Shown here: piece after piece, positions 16,238-25,487 of the stretch
How the letters are laid out: each line of letters begins with the position of its first letter
Numbering within the stretch: position 1 is the first letter of the stretch
Assembly (NCBI GenBank): GCA_006226775.1
Contig: SBGD01000034.1
Span: forward strand, 45,642 to 109,641
Direction: 5' to 3'
Length of the DNA stretch: 64,000 bases
Origin: Paracoccaceae bacterium
GTDB lineage: Bacteria > Pseudomonadota > Alphaproteobacteria > Rhodobacterales > Rhodobacteraceae
Position numbers and translations under genes: made by a program
The notes under the pieces: generated by a model
The model's input: the letters and a program-made list of their open reading frames with translations, nothing else
What the model was told of the DNA's origin: nothing
Databases searched by the model: none

Positions 16238-17805
16238 CAGTTTGCCGGCCTTGCATCCTGGGCCAGGGTGCGTTCGTCGCGCCGCGGCGTGAAGTCGATC
16301 CCGGCCTTCGACGCCCAGCTCAGCGCCTGGAAGTAAAGCGGCACGATGGCGGCTTCGTTGAAGGCAATCGCGGCGGCGTCCTTCAGCGCCTCTTCGCGCT
16401 CGGCCGGGTCGAAGATCTGCGTCGCCGCCTCGATCGCCGCATCGAACGCGGGGTTCGAGTAGCGGAACCGGTTCAGCGTCCCCATGTCGTTTTCCTTGTC
16501 ATAGGTATGCAGCGCGCTCAGAAGCCCGCGCGAGCTTTCGCCGGTGGAATTGCCGTAGGAGAACAGGAAGGCGCCATAGGCATTCTTGCCCGCATCCTTG
16601 GAATAGACCGAATAGGGGAAGGTCTCGACCCCGTTCACCTTCAGCCCACCGCGCGCCAGAAGCTGACCCAGCGCCTGCGCCACCTCGCCGTCCTGGCTGA
16701 AACGGTCGTTGGAGCTGTGCAGGGTGATGCCGAAGCCATCCGGGTAGCCCGCCTCGGCCAGCAGCGCCTTGGCGGCGGCAATATCGGCCTGCGGCACCGC
16801 GATCTCCGGGTTGAAGCCGAACACGCCTTCCGGGACGATCTGGCTGGCCGCTTCGCCCGCACCGTAAAGCACCCGGTCGATGATCGCCTGCCGGTCGATC
16901 ATCATCGAGATGGCGCGGCGCACACGGGCGTCCTGGAAGGGGTTCTTCTCCAGCGGCTTGCCCTCGAGATCGGTCAGGAAGGGCGCATCGTCGGCCTGGT
17001 TCAGCGCCAGATAGATCAGCCGCACCGTCGGCGTGTCATAGACCGTGATGTCGGAATTGCCGCGCAGCGAGGGCAGGTCCGCCGGGGGCACCAGGTCGAT
17101 CAGGTCGACCGCCCCGGACAGAAGCGCCGCGACCCGTGCCGCATCGTTCGAGATGAAGCGCATGGTGACGTTTTCATAGGCCGGTGCGTCGCCCCAGTAA
17201 TCGTCATTGCGCGTCAGCATCAGCTTGTCGCCGGGCGACCAGGACACGAACTTGTAGGGCCCGGTGCCGATGGCGGCGCTGCCGGAATTGAAATCGCTGC
17301 TTTCCTTGCCCTCGGTCGCAGCCTTCGAGACGATATAGACCGTGCCGATGGTATCGATGAAGATCGGCGTCGGCGTCTTGGTGGTGAAGCGGATGGTCAG
17401 CGGATCGACGATCTCCATGGTCTCGATATCGGCGACCGATTGCTGAAAGGACGCGGGCGAGTTGGGCACATTGGGCGCGCGTTCCAGCGAAAAGACCACG
17501 TCCTCGGCGGTGAAATCGCTGCCGTCGTGGAACTTCACCCCCTCGCGCAGCTTGACCAGCCAGGTGGTCGGATCCTCGTTGGTCCAGCTCACCGCGAGGC
17601 CGGGGCGCGAACGCACGTTGGCATCGGTCAACGTCAGCTGATCGAAGATATGCAGCGCGGTCATCTGGTTCGGCCCGGTCCGCGAGAACTGCGGGTCGAT
17701 GGATTGCGGCTCGTTGCCGCGTCCGATGGTCAGGTCCTGCGCCAGCGCAGGCAGGGCGGCCAGCGCCAGCGCCGCCGCCAGTGTCAGGGATTTCATCAAG
17801 GTCAT
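16237..17805 (-). CDS. Family 5 (peptide/nickel type) ABC transporter binding protein
   Basis: Periplasmic binding protein of 522 residues with a signal peptide (about 1-22, ALPALA). DLTIGRGNEPQSIDPQF at the mature N-terminus, WLVKLREGVKFHDGSDFTAEDVVFSL near 85 and GTGPYKFVSWSPGDKLML near 180 are diagnostic of SBP family 5 (DppA/OppA). The ligand could be di- or oligopeptides or related amides. It is followed by the S15 hydrolase and CapA-like genes, and preceded by the ATPase dppF-like gene four bases upstream. Confidence 0.92.
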   Translation of the reverse strand: MTLMKSLTLAAALALAALPALAQDLTIGRGNEPQSIDPQFSRTGPNQMTALHIFDQLTLTDANVRSRPGLAVSWTNEDPTTWLVKLREGVKFHDGSDFTAEDVVFSLERAPNVPNSPASFQQSVADIETMEIVDPLTIRFTTKTPTPIFIDTIGTVYIVSKAATEGKESSDFNSGSAAIGTGPYKFVSWSPGDKLMLTRNDDYWGDAPAYENVTMRFISNDAARVAALLSGAVDLIDLVPPADLPSLRGNSDITVYDTPTVRLIYLALNQADDAPFLTDLEGKPLEKNPFQDARVRRAISMMIDRQAIIDRVLYGAGEAASQIVPEGVFGFNPEIAVPQADIAAAKALLAEAGYPDGFGITLHSSNDRFSQDGEVAQALGQLLARGGLKVNGVETFPYSVYSKDAGKNAYGAFLFSYGNSTGESSRGLLSALHTYDKENDMGTLNRFRYSNPAFDAAIEAATQIFDPAEREEALKDAAAIAFNEAAIVPLYFQALSWASKAGIDFTPRRDERTLAQDARPAN

Positions 17806-17809
17806 GTCG

Positions 17810-18813
<1,004 letters not shown>

Positions 18814-18817
<4 letters not shown>

Positions 18818-19791
18818 GACGCCACCTCGCGGCTCAGCGGCGCCAGGCAGCGCGCCATGTGCCCGGCGCCGACATATTGCACCGGCGGCGGTGTGGCGCA
18901 GGCGGGGATCGCATGGCGGCAGCGCGGCGCGAAGGGACAGCCCGGCGGCAGGTGCAGCACCGAGGGCGCCATGCCGGGGATCTGGTTCAGCCGCTGGCCC
19001 GGCGTGGTGCGGCTGGGGATCGAATTGAGCAACCCCTCGGTATAGGGATGCGCCGGATTGCCGATCACCTCGGCCGAGGGTCCGTGTTCGACGATCCGCC
19101 CGGCATACATCACCGCCACGGTATCGGCGATGGTCTCGACCACGGCGAGGTCATGGCTGACCCAGACCATGGCCGTGCCGGTCTCGGCCACCAGCTTTTG
19201 CATCTCGGCGATGATCTGGCCCTGGATGGTCACGTCCAGCGCCGTCGTCGGCTCATCCGCCAGGATCAGCGCCGGGCTGTGCAGCAGGGCAATGGCGATG
19301 GCGACGCGCTGGCGCATCCCGCCGGAAAACTGGTGCGGATAGGCGCGGATGCGGTCTTCGGGCGAGGGGATGCCGACCCGCGCCAGCACGCTAATCGCCC
19401 GGTCACGGGCCGCCTTCTTCGAGACCTTCTCATGCGCCAGAATGGTCTCGACCATCTGCGTCTCGATCCGCAGCACCGGGGTCAGCGTCATCATCGGGTC
19501 CTGGAACACCATGGCAATCTCGCGCCCGCGGAGCTGCCGCATGCGCGCCACCGGCGCGCCGACCAGCTCTTCGCCCTTGAACCGGATCGAGCCTTCGACC
19601 ACCCGCCCCGGCGGGTCGATCAGCCCGAGGATCGAGAAGCTGGCCACCGTCTTGCCCGACCCGCTTTCGCCCACCAGCCCCAGCACCTCGCCCGCGTCGA
19701 GGGTAAAGTCGATGCCGTCCACCGCCTTGACCATGCCGGCCCGGGTGTCGAAATGGGTCTTCAGACCGCGAACCTCCAGAAGCGCGCTCAT
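18814..19791 (-). CDS. Peptide-type ABC transporter ATPase, DppD-like
   Basis: Cytoplasmic ATPase of 325 residues. Walker A GESGSGKTV, signature QFSGGMRQRVAIAIAL, Walker B LILADEPTTALD and the C-terminal PPGCPFAPRCRHAIPAC cluster match DppD/OppD. The open frame continues far upstream through dppC, but the ATG at 19791 overlaps the dppC stop and gives the normal N-terminus. It pairs with the DppF-like ATPase encoded next. Confidence 0.93.
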
Positions 19792-20720
19792 CGGGCATTC
19801 CTCGGGTTCAGAACCTCGCGCAGCCGGTCGCCGACGATATTGATCGCAAAGATCAGCGTCAGCAGCAGCAGCCCGGGAAAGACGCTGATCCAGTAAAGCC
19901 CGGCCAGCATGACGTTGAACCCGTTCGAGATCAGCAGGCCCAGCGAGGGCTCGGTGATCGGCAGGCCGAGGCCGAGGAAGGACAGCGTCGCCTCGGCGGA
20001 AATGGCGCTGGCCACCTGCATGGTGCCGATCACGATCACCGGCGGCATGCAGTTGGGCGCGAGATGGCCAAAGACGATCCGCGCATGCGACAGGCCCAGC
20101 GAGCGCGCCGCCTCGATATATTCCTTGCTGCGTTCGCTGAGCGCGGTGGCCCGCACCGCCCGCGCGAAATAGGCCCATTGCACCACCACCAGCGCCAGGA
20201 TCACCTTCTCGACCCCCTGCCCCAGAATCGCCAGCATCATCAGCGCCACCAGGATGGTCGGAAAGCCCAGCATGAAATCCACGATCCGCATGATCAGCGC
20301 ATCGACGAAGCCCCCCGCATAGGCCGCGATCAACCCCAGCGAGACCCCGACCGCAATCGCCAGCACGCCCGAGGCGACGCCGACGAACAGGCTGGTGCGC
20401 AGCCCGTAGAGCATGGCCGAGAACATGTCGCGCCCCTGGTTGTCGGTGCCCAGAAGATAGAACGGCCCGTCCGGCGAGACTGAAAACGGCGGCAAGCGGC
20501 TGTCGAAGAAACTGATCTCGGTCAGGTCATAGGGGTTCTGCGGCGCCAGCCAAGGCCCGACGATGGCCGCCAGCAGCAACAGCAGGCAGACCCCCAACGC
20601 GATCAGCGCCGTCCTGCTTTCGGCGAACTCCTCCCAGACCGGGCGCCAGCGTGAAGGCGTGGCCGCGGCCATGCCCGACGGGGTCGGCACCGGCGGGATG
20701 ACATTCGGCGTATCGCTCAT
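19788..20720 (-). CDS. Peptide-type ABC transporter permease, DppC-like
   Basis: Inner-membrane permease of 310 residues. The N-terminal OppC_N region has one helix near 38-58. A periplasmic segment carries LLGTDNQGRDMFSAMLYGLR (a DppC hallmark), and five more helices follow. The EAA loop is EAARSLGLSHARIVFGHLAP near 204. Overlaps of four bases with dppB and dppD imply coupled translation. Confidence 0.93.
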   Translation of the reverse strand: MSDTPNVIPPVPTPSGMAAATPSRWRPVWEEFAESRTALIALGVCLLLLLAAIVGPWLAPQNPYDLTEISFFDSRLPPFSVSPDGPFYLLGTDNQGRDMFSAMLYGLRTSLFVGVASGVLAIAVGVSLGLIAAYAGGFVDALIMRIVDFMLGFPTILVALMMLAILGQGVEKVILALVVVQWAYFARAVRATALSERSKEYIEAARSLGLSHARIVFGHLAPNCMPPVIVIGTMQVASAISAEATLSFLGLGLPITEPSLGLLISNGFNVMLAGLYWISVFPGLLLLTLIFAINIVGDRLREVLNPRNAR

Positions 20721-21691
20721 GCCTTGCCCCCCAGCCGCACCCGCGGATCAAGCGCGGTATACAGCAGGTCGACGATCAGGTTGATCATGATGAACATGAA
20801 GGTGATGACCAAGAGGTAGGCGGCCACGACCGGCCGGTCGAGCTTGTTGATGCTGTCGATGATCAGCTTGCCCATGCCCGGCCAGGCAAAGATCGACTCG
20901 GTGATCACGGCAAAGGCAATGACCGAGCCCAGCTCCATCCCGATCACCGTGACGATCGGCGCGGCGATGGTCTTGGCCACATGCACGCCGACGATGCGGG
21001 TCTCGGAAATGCCCTTGGCGCGGGCGAACTTGACGAAATCCAGCGGCATGGTCTCGCGCACCTGCGCCCGGGTCAGGCGGATCACCAGCGCCAGCTTGAA
21101 CAGCGCCAGGTTGGTTGCCGGCAGGATCAGGTGGCGGATGCCGTCCCAGGTGGCAAAACTGGTCTCGATGCCGAGGATCGTGCCGGTCGCGCCCCGCCCG
21201 CTGGAGGGCAGCCAGCCCAGCCCGATGGAAAACACCAGGATCAGCATCAGACCCTGCCAGAAGTTGGGCAGCGAAAACCCGAGGATCGAGCCGGTGACGA
21301 TGGTCCGGTCCAGCCGCGTGCCCGGATGCAGCCCGGCATAAAGCCCCAGCGGCGCGCCCAGCACGATGGCGATGAACAGCGCCGAGAGCGCCAGTTCCAG
21401 CGTCGCCGGAAACCGTTGCAGGATCAGCGTGATCGACGGCGTGTTATAGACGAAGGAGGTGCCCAGATCGCCGGTCAGCGCGTTCTTCAGGAAGACGCCG
21501 TATTGCACCCAGATCGGCTGATCGAGGCCCAGCGCGAGGATCGCCGCCTGCCGCTCGGCCTCGGTGGCGTCGTCGGGCAACAGGATCTCGGCCGGGTTGC
21601 CCACCGCGTAAAGCCCGATGAAGACCACCAGCGACACCGCCAGCAGGACCCCCGCGGTCTGAAGCAAGCGTCGTATCAGAAAAACCGTCAT
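20717..21691 (-). CDS. Peptide-type ABC transporter permease, DppB-like
   Basis: Inner-membrane permease of 324 residues starting MTVFLIRRLLQTAGVLL, the usual DppB N-terminus. Six membrane segments are visible and the EAA-like loop FVKFARAKGISETRIVGVHV is near 205. It is the first gene of the seven-gene operon (permeases, two ATPases, SBP, S15 hydrolase, CapA-like). The operon promoter must lie in the 103-base gap shared with the divergent LysR gene. Confidence 0.93.
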   Translation of the reverse strand: MTVFLIRRLLQTAGVLLAVSLVVFIGLYAVGNPAEILLPDDATEAERQAAILALGLDQPIWVQYGVFLKNALTGDLGTSFVYNTPSITLILQRFPATLELALSALFIAIVLGAPLGLYAGLHPGTRLDRTIVTGSILGFSLPNFWQGLMLILVFSIGLGWLPSSGRGATGTILGIETSFATWDGIRHLILPATNLALFKLALVIRLTRAQVRETMPLDFVKFARAKGISETRIVGVHVAKTIAAPIVTVIGMELGSVIAFAVITESIFAWPGMGKLIIDSINKLDRPVVAAYLLVITFMFIMINLIVDLLYTALDPRVRLGGKA

Positions 21692-21721
21692 CGGTCCGCC
21701 ATCCCCCCTGCGCCTGAACGA

Positions 21722-21755
21722 AAGATTGTGACGTGCGTCCCTGCGTCACAATCTT
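21722..21755. promoter_or_regulatory. Perfect 12-bp inverted repeat between dppB-like and LysR genes
   Basis: AAGATTGTGACG and CGTCACAATCTT are exact reverse complements separated by 10 bases, in the middle of a 103-base divergent intergenic gap. LysR regulators normally bind dyads next to their own divergent promoter, so this is the likely operator for both directions. No T-run follows it, so it is not read as a terminator. Confidence 0.7.
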
Positions 21756-21794
21756 ATTGTTGCGAGCGAAGCCCCCATAAGCCAGTGTTATGAC

Positions 21795-22709
21795 ATGGCG
21801 ACATCCATTCTCCGCGGCCTCGAGGTCTTTATCGCGCTGATCGAAGAGGGCAGCGCCACCGCCGCCGCGCGCCGCCTGGAACTGTCGCAACCCGCCGTCA
21901 GCCAACAGATCGCCCGGCTGGAAAAGGAACTGAGCCTGTCGCTCTTCATGCGCGAGAACGGCCGGATGCGTCCGACCGAGACCGCGCTGTCGCTCTTCGA
22001 GGAGGCGACCCATGCCTTCGACGGGCTCGACCGGGTGCTCAACCTCGCCCGCGACATCCGGCGACTGGAACGCGGGTTGCTGCGGGTGGCCGCGCCGCAC
22101 AGCCTTGCCGCCACCATCCTGCCGCGTGCGCTCAAGACCCTGACGCAGGAGCATCCGCAATTGCGGATCCAGGTCCACCTTGGCAGATACGAGAAGATCG
22201 CCGGCCTGGTCGCCGCGCGCGAGGTCGATCTCGGCCTCGTCAAGGCGCCGGTGCTGACGCCGGGGGTCGAGACCGTCGACCTGCTGTCCTGCGGGCTGAT
22301 GGCGGTGACTGCCCGCAGCCATCCGCTGGCCACCAAGGCGCGGGTGACGCCCACCGACCTGACCCATGAGCCCTTGGTGATGATCGGCCGGGGGCGGCCC
22401 TGGCGCGACGAGATCGACGTCGCCTTTCGCCGCGCGCGGGTGGCGATGCGGGTGTCGGTCGAGACGCAATCGGTGGAATCCGCCTGCGGGTTCGCCGCCG
22501 AGGGCTTCGGCACCGCCATCGTTCCCGACTGGCTGGCCCGCGCGCTGAACCGCAGCGACATCGCCATCGTGCCCTTCGACATCGACGTGCGCCACCGGTT
22601 CCTCGTCGCCTACCCCAGCCGCTCGCACCGGGCCGCCATCGCCGCCGACTTCGCCGCCGCGCTGACCGCCGAACCGGTCGCGCCTGCGGCCCGGCGCCGG
22701 TTGGGGTGA
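21795..22709 (+). CDS. LysR-family transcriptional regulator
   Basis: Regulator of 304 residues. The N-terminal winged HTH (about 5-62) contains GSATAAARRLELSQPAVSQQ and the usual linker helix. The C-terminal LysR substrate-binding domain begins near 92 (LRVAAPHSLAATILPRAL). It is divergent from the peptide-transport operon, which it probably activates in response to the imported compound. The sequence does not show the ligand. Confidence 0.93.
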   Translation: MATSILRGLEVFIALIEEGSATAAARRLELSQPAVSQQIARLEKELSLSLFMRENGRMRPTETALSLFEEATHAFDGLDRVLNLARDIRRLERGLLRVAAPHSLAATILPRALKTLTQEHPQLRIQVHLGRYEKIAGLVAAREVDLGLVKAPVLTPGVETVDLLSCGLMAVTARSHPLATKARVTPTDLTHEPLVMIGRGRPWRDEIDVAFRRARVAMRVSVETQSVESACGFAAEGFGTAIVPDWLARALNRSDIAIVPFDIDVRHRFLVAYPSRSHRAAIAADFAAALTAEPVAPAARRRLG

Positions 22710-23245
22710 GCGGGGCGGGGTGGGTGCGATGGTCCAGCCCTTGAAACCTGTGATGCTGCCGGGGTCTGTCTTGACCGCTCTCGACCGGGTGTCGATGCCA
22801 CGGGCTGTCTTGGCATCCGAAGCGCGCCAATTGCCAACTGCCCCCCTGCCCTCTCCGGGTTTCTCCCGCCGCCCGACCCGGACAAAAACGGCACATCTGC
22901 AAAGGTTTCGTCCCATTCGACGTGACCGGGAAAGCCATCTATGCTATCCGTGCTGTGTGGCGTCCGGTTTAGGGTTGGCTTTGAGGATTGACTTGAACCG
23001 CCCGCCCCTCGCGGCGCTTTCCCCGTCAAATCAGCCTGAATTCCGCCCCAGGTCGCAGCGCACTTTCATGTCCGATAAATCCCACTATCGGGAGCCCGCA
23101 TCTCCGCTCTTTGGCGGGCCATCCTGAAGACGTCATCGCAATTCCTCGCGGAAAACCATGCTCACCGTTTCAGACCATGAACGCACGATCCCCTGCCCGT
23201 CCGATCAGGTAACGGATGCTCCCCTATCCACCGCCCGCACAGAAA
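22710..23245. other. 536-base stretch with no supported gene
   Basis: Between the LysR stop and the parS-like sites. Overlapping open frames on both strands (for example 22720-23127 plus) have no recognisable domain, repeats or ribosome site and their composition looks non-coding. It lies downstream of repC and may hold part of the plasmid maintenance region, but no clear terminator, origin repeat or tRNA-like fold was seen. Confidence 0.5.
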
Positions 23246-23261
23246 ATTGTCAGCTGACAAT
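23246..23261. promoter_or_regulatory. parS-like 16-bp palindrome, copy 1
   Basis: ATTGTCAGCTGACAAT is a perfect palindrome and fits the repABC centromere pattern RTTNNNNGCNNNNAAY. It lies 30 bases beyond the repC stop. An identical copy sits 42 bases away, start to start. Confidence 0.75.
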
Positions 23262-23287
23262 CCACCTATCCCAGCCCCCAAACCAGA

Positions 23288-23303
23288 ATTGTCAGCTGAC
23301 AAT
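23288..23303. promoter_or_regulatory. parS-like 16-bp palindrome, copy 2 overlapping the repC stop
   Basis: Second exact copy of ATTGTCAGCTGACAAT; the palindrome extends one base further on each side (AATT...AATT). It contains the repC stop codon, so the last residues of RepC (IVS) are encoded inside the site. The 42-base spacing from copy 1 is four helical turns, placing both on one DNA face for RepB binding. Confidence 0.75.
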
Positions 23304-24341
23304 TCCACCCGCCCCACAGGCCCGCACCATCGCGCCCAGGTTCAGGTCGCCGGTTTCCGAGCGCTTCACCAGCGCCCGCAGATAGCCGCCCGGATTGCGG
23401 ATCCGTCGGATCTTCTCCAGCATGCAAAGCACCGCCGTCGCCGCCCGTTTCGGCCCCAGTACCCGCAGCGCCCCCTGATAGATCGACGGCGCGATCCCCA
23501 GCATGGCGTGCAATCGCCCAGACACCGCGATCACCCCGTGCCAATCGGGCGGCGTGTCGGGAAAGTAGCTCTTGTACTCGGTGCAATGCTCCAGCACCTC
23601 GCCCAGCACCGGCACCTCGGGCTGCCGCTCCGCGCTGTCCCTACTTACTAATGATTTCTTACTTGTACTCTGTATGTGCCGCTCATTCCGACCGTCGCCG
23701 GCGCTCATTTTCTCCGTCACCGGCGCCTCCGGCAGCGGTTCCGCAAGCCGCGGCTCGAGACTGTCGAGCAGGGCAGACAGGTCCTCCGCCCGGGCCTTCC
23801 GGCGCAGGGTCAGCCGCGCCGCTTCGATCTCGGGATCATCCGCGGCAACCCGGTTCTCCTCGATCAGCCGGGCGCGTACAAGGGCCAGCCGGTCGCGCAG
23901 CGCGGCCAGATGCGCGCGGGCATCGCGGGCCTGATCTGCGGCGGCCATCAGGGCCTGGGCGGCGCGGGCAAGCGGGCTGAGGTCGAAGCCGAAGGCCAGC
24001 CCGTGCCGGCGGGCAAAGCGCTTGCGGTTGGGGCTGTCCTGCCGGCTGACAATCCCGCGCGCCACCAGCGTCGCGAGGTGACGCCGCAGGGTGCTTTCCG
24101 GCATCCCGTTGAGCCGCTGCGACAGCGTGGCATTGGAGGGAAAGACCACCGCCGCGCCCGGTTCCTGCGGCAGCGCGCGGTCGGGATAAAAGCTGAGCAG
24201 CGCCCGCAGCACGCCCAGCGTGCGGTGGTTCAGCCCATGGGCCTCGGCGGCTTCGGTCAGCGCCGCCAGCAGCGCCCACTTGTCGGTGTCCGGCGCAGCC
24301 GGTTGGGGCTGCCCGAATGCCATTCGGGACATCTGTGTCAT
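23292..24341 (-). CDS. repC: Plasmid replication initiator RepC
   Basis: Replication initiator of 349 residues. The N-terminal region KWALLAALTEAAEAHGLNHR, the block VFPSNATLSQRLNGMPESTL and the pair DSPNRKRFARR / LAFGFDLSPLARAAQ match RepC of rhodobacteral repABC plasmids. The C-terminal domain (PDTPPDWHGVIAVSGRLHAM to VKRSETGDLNLGAMV) is also typical. The frame opens with a TTG at 24362, but the ATG at 24341 gives the family-like N-terminus; neither has a strong ribosome site, as expected for a gene held down by an antisense RNA. RepC acts in cis on an origin usually lying inside repC. Confidence 0.92.
   Translation of the reverse strand: MTQMSRMAFGQPQPAAPDTDKWALLAALTEAAEAHGLNHRTLGVLRALLSFYPDRALPQEPGAAVVFPSNATLSQRLNGMPESTLRRHLATLVARGIVSRQDSPNRKRFARRHGLAFGFDLSPLARAAQALMAAADQARDARAHLAALRDRLALVRARLIEENRVAADDPEIEAARLTLRRKARAEDLSALLDSLEPRLAEPLPEAPVTEKMSAGDGRNERHIQSTSKKSLVSRDSAERQPEVPVLGEVLEHCTEYKSYFPDTPPDWHGVIAVSGRLHAMLGIAPSIYQGALRVLGPKRAATAVLCMLEKIRRIRNPGGYLRALVKRSETGDLNLGAMVRACGAGGIVS
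23638..23690. other. AT-rich tract inside repC, candidate oriV unwinding region
   Basis: Around 23641-23680 about 26 of 40 bases are A or T, sharply above the GC-rich surroundings. In repABC plasmids the origin lies in an AT-rich part of the repC coding sequence, so this is the best candidate. It encodes the linker between the RepC domains (near STSKKSLVS). Confidence 0.5.
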
Positions 24342-24391
24342 GTCAAATTTCACGAAAGACAAAAAATCCCGTCCGCCGAGTCTCAGCGGAG

Positions 24392-24421
24392 TTGACAGGA
24401 TCGGGGTCGGGGGCTTATCTC
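24392..24421 (+). promoter_or_regulatory. Promoter of the repABC antisense RNA
   Basis: TTGACA (24392-24397) followed after 18 bases by TATCTC (24416-24421), reading against the rep operon in the repB-repC gap. A perfect -35 with a weaker -10 points to a constitutive promoter, as expected for a copy-number ctRNA. Confidence 0.65.
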
Positions 24422-24426
24422 AAGAG

Positions 24427-24477
24427 TGCGAGAAATGAGAAGGCTCTCCGGGACCCGTCCTGGGGGGCTTTTTCTTT
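24427..24477 (+). ncRNA. Counter-transcribed RNA (incA/ctRNA) of the repABC cassette
   Basis: A predicted RNA of roughly 50 bases transcribed opposite to repC from the promoter at 24392-24421 and ending in a hairpin plus T-run. Known repABC ctRNAs occupy this same gap, bind the repC leader and block RepC synthesis, setting copy number and incompatibility. Ends are estimated from promoter and terminator positions. Confidence 0.65.
24440..24477 (+). terminator. Rho-independent terminator of the ctRNA
   Basis: AAGGCTCTCCGGGAC pairs with GTCCTGGGGGGCTT through a 14-bp stem using several G-U pairs and one bulged G, with a CC loop region, followed by TTTTTCTTT. The T-run shows that it works on the plus strand, opposite to the rep genes. 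Confidence 0.7.
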
Positions 24478-24497
24478 GTCCTGTCTCGTGCCTCCTT

Positions 24498-25487
24498 TTA
24501 CCTGCTCGTTTGCTCTCGGTCTTTCGTCCGCTCGTTGATCCAGCGGTCGTAAAGCTCTTGCATCACCGCTTCGGCCTGTTGGTCCAGCCAGCGGGGAAAA
24601 TCGGGGGCGTCGCCATTGGGGATGGTCAGCACCAGGCCGGTGTCGCTGGCCTTGACCTTGGCCAGGGCAAAGCCCGAAGCGCTCATCACCTTGCGCGCCG
24701 GTGCGGGCTTGCGCCGGGCGGCCTTGGGCGCGGGCGTGTCGGTGGCCCAGGCCAGCACCTGCTCGAAGCGGGCGTCGGAGCCCTCGATGCCGGTCAGGGC
24801 GGGCAGGCGGGCCTCGACCCGGGCGGCGCGGGCCGTGTCCTGCATCGCCTCGGCCAGTTTCATCCAGCGCTCGCGGCCGATGCCGGGGGCCGAACCGATC
24901 CGGACGAGGAACTCCATCGTGAAGGCATGGCCGACCTTGAGCATCCGGGAGACCATCGGCAGGTCCATCGACAGCGCCGCGGCGATTGTCTGCCGGTCGT
25001 AGTCCAGCGCGTCGAGCTGCGCGGCAAAGCTGGCCTTCTCGATGAACGACAGGTCCTGGCGGGCGGTGTTCTCCTGGCCCTGGGCCAGCACCAGCGCCTG
25101 GTCGTCAAGCTGGCGGACCATCGCCTTGACCGGCAGGCCCAACTCGCGCAGCGCCAGCACGCGGCGGCGGCCATAGACGATGTCGAAGCGCCCTGCCTCG
25201 CCGGGGCGCGGACGCACCAGCACCGGGACCTGCTGGCCGTAGGTGCGCAGCGACTCCTTGAGGGCCTCGTCGGCCCGGGGGTCGGCGCCGAGCCGGTCGG
25301 CGACCCCGGCGCTGTGGATCATCGCGGGGTCGATCTCCTGGACCGCGTTCTCCTGCAGCCGGGTCAGCGAGTTTTGCAGCGCGCCCACGGCGCCGCGCGG
25401 GGCAGGGGGGTCGGGGAGCGTGCGGCGCTGTTGCGGGGCGCTGTCGCCCTGGGTCAACCCGCCGGTGAGAATGCCTTTTCTTGCCAT
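24498..25487 (-). CDS. repB: Plasmid partition protein RepB (ParB family)
   Basis: Centromere-binding partition protein of 329 residues. The ParB/Sulfiredoxin-like nuclease domain includes PVLVRPRPGEAGRFDIVYGR and RRVLALRELG near 95-117. ENTARQDLSFIEKASFA then leads to the HTH YDRQTIAAALSMDLPMVSRM near 165-185. The C-terminus, after a basic Ala/Pro/Lys linker, is the dimerisation part. It binds parS, probably the palindromes at 23246 and 23288. It overlaps repA by a few bases and is separated from repC by 156 bases that hold the ctRNA. Confidence 0.93.
   Translation of the reverse strand: MARKGILTGGLTQGDSAPQQRRTLPDPPAPRGAVGALQNSLTRLQENAVQEIDPAMIHSAGVADRLGADPRADEALKESLRTYGQQVPVLVRPRPGEAGRFDIVYGRRRVLALRELGLPVKAMVRQLDDQALVLAQGQENTARQDLSFIEKASFAAQLDALDYDRQTIAAALSMDLPMVSRMLKVGHAFTMEFLVRIGSAPGIGRERWMKLAEAMQDTARAARVEARLPALTGIEGSDARFEQVLAWATDTPAPKAARRKPAPARKVMSASGFALAKVKASDTGLVLTIPNGDAPDFPRWLDQQAEAVMQELYDRWINERTKDREQTSR

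Noticed and set aside
22720..23127. Possible 135-residue plus-strand gene downstream of LysR
   Set aside because: No ribosome site, domain or codon pattern like its neighbours, and competing minus-strand frames are equally open.
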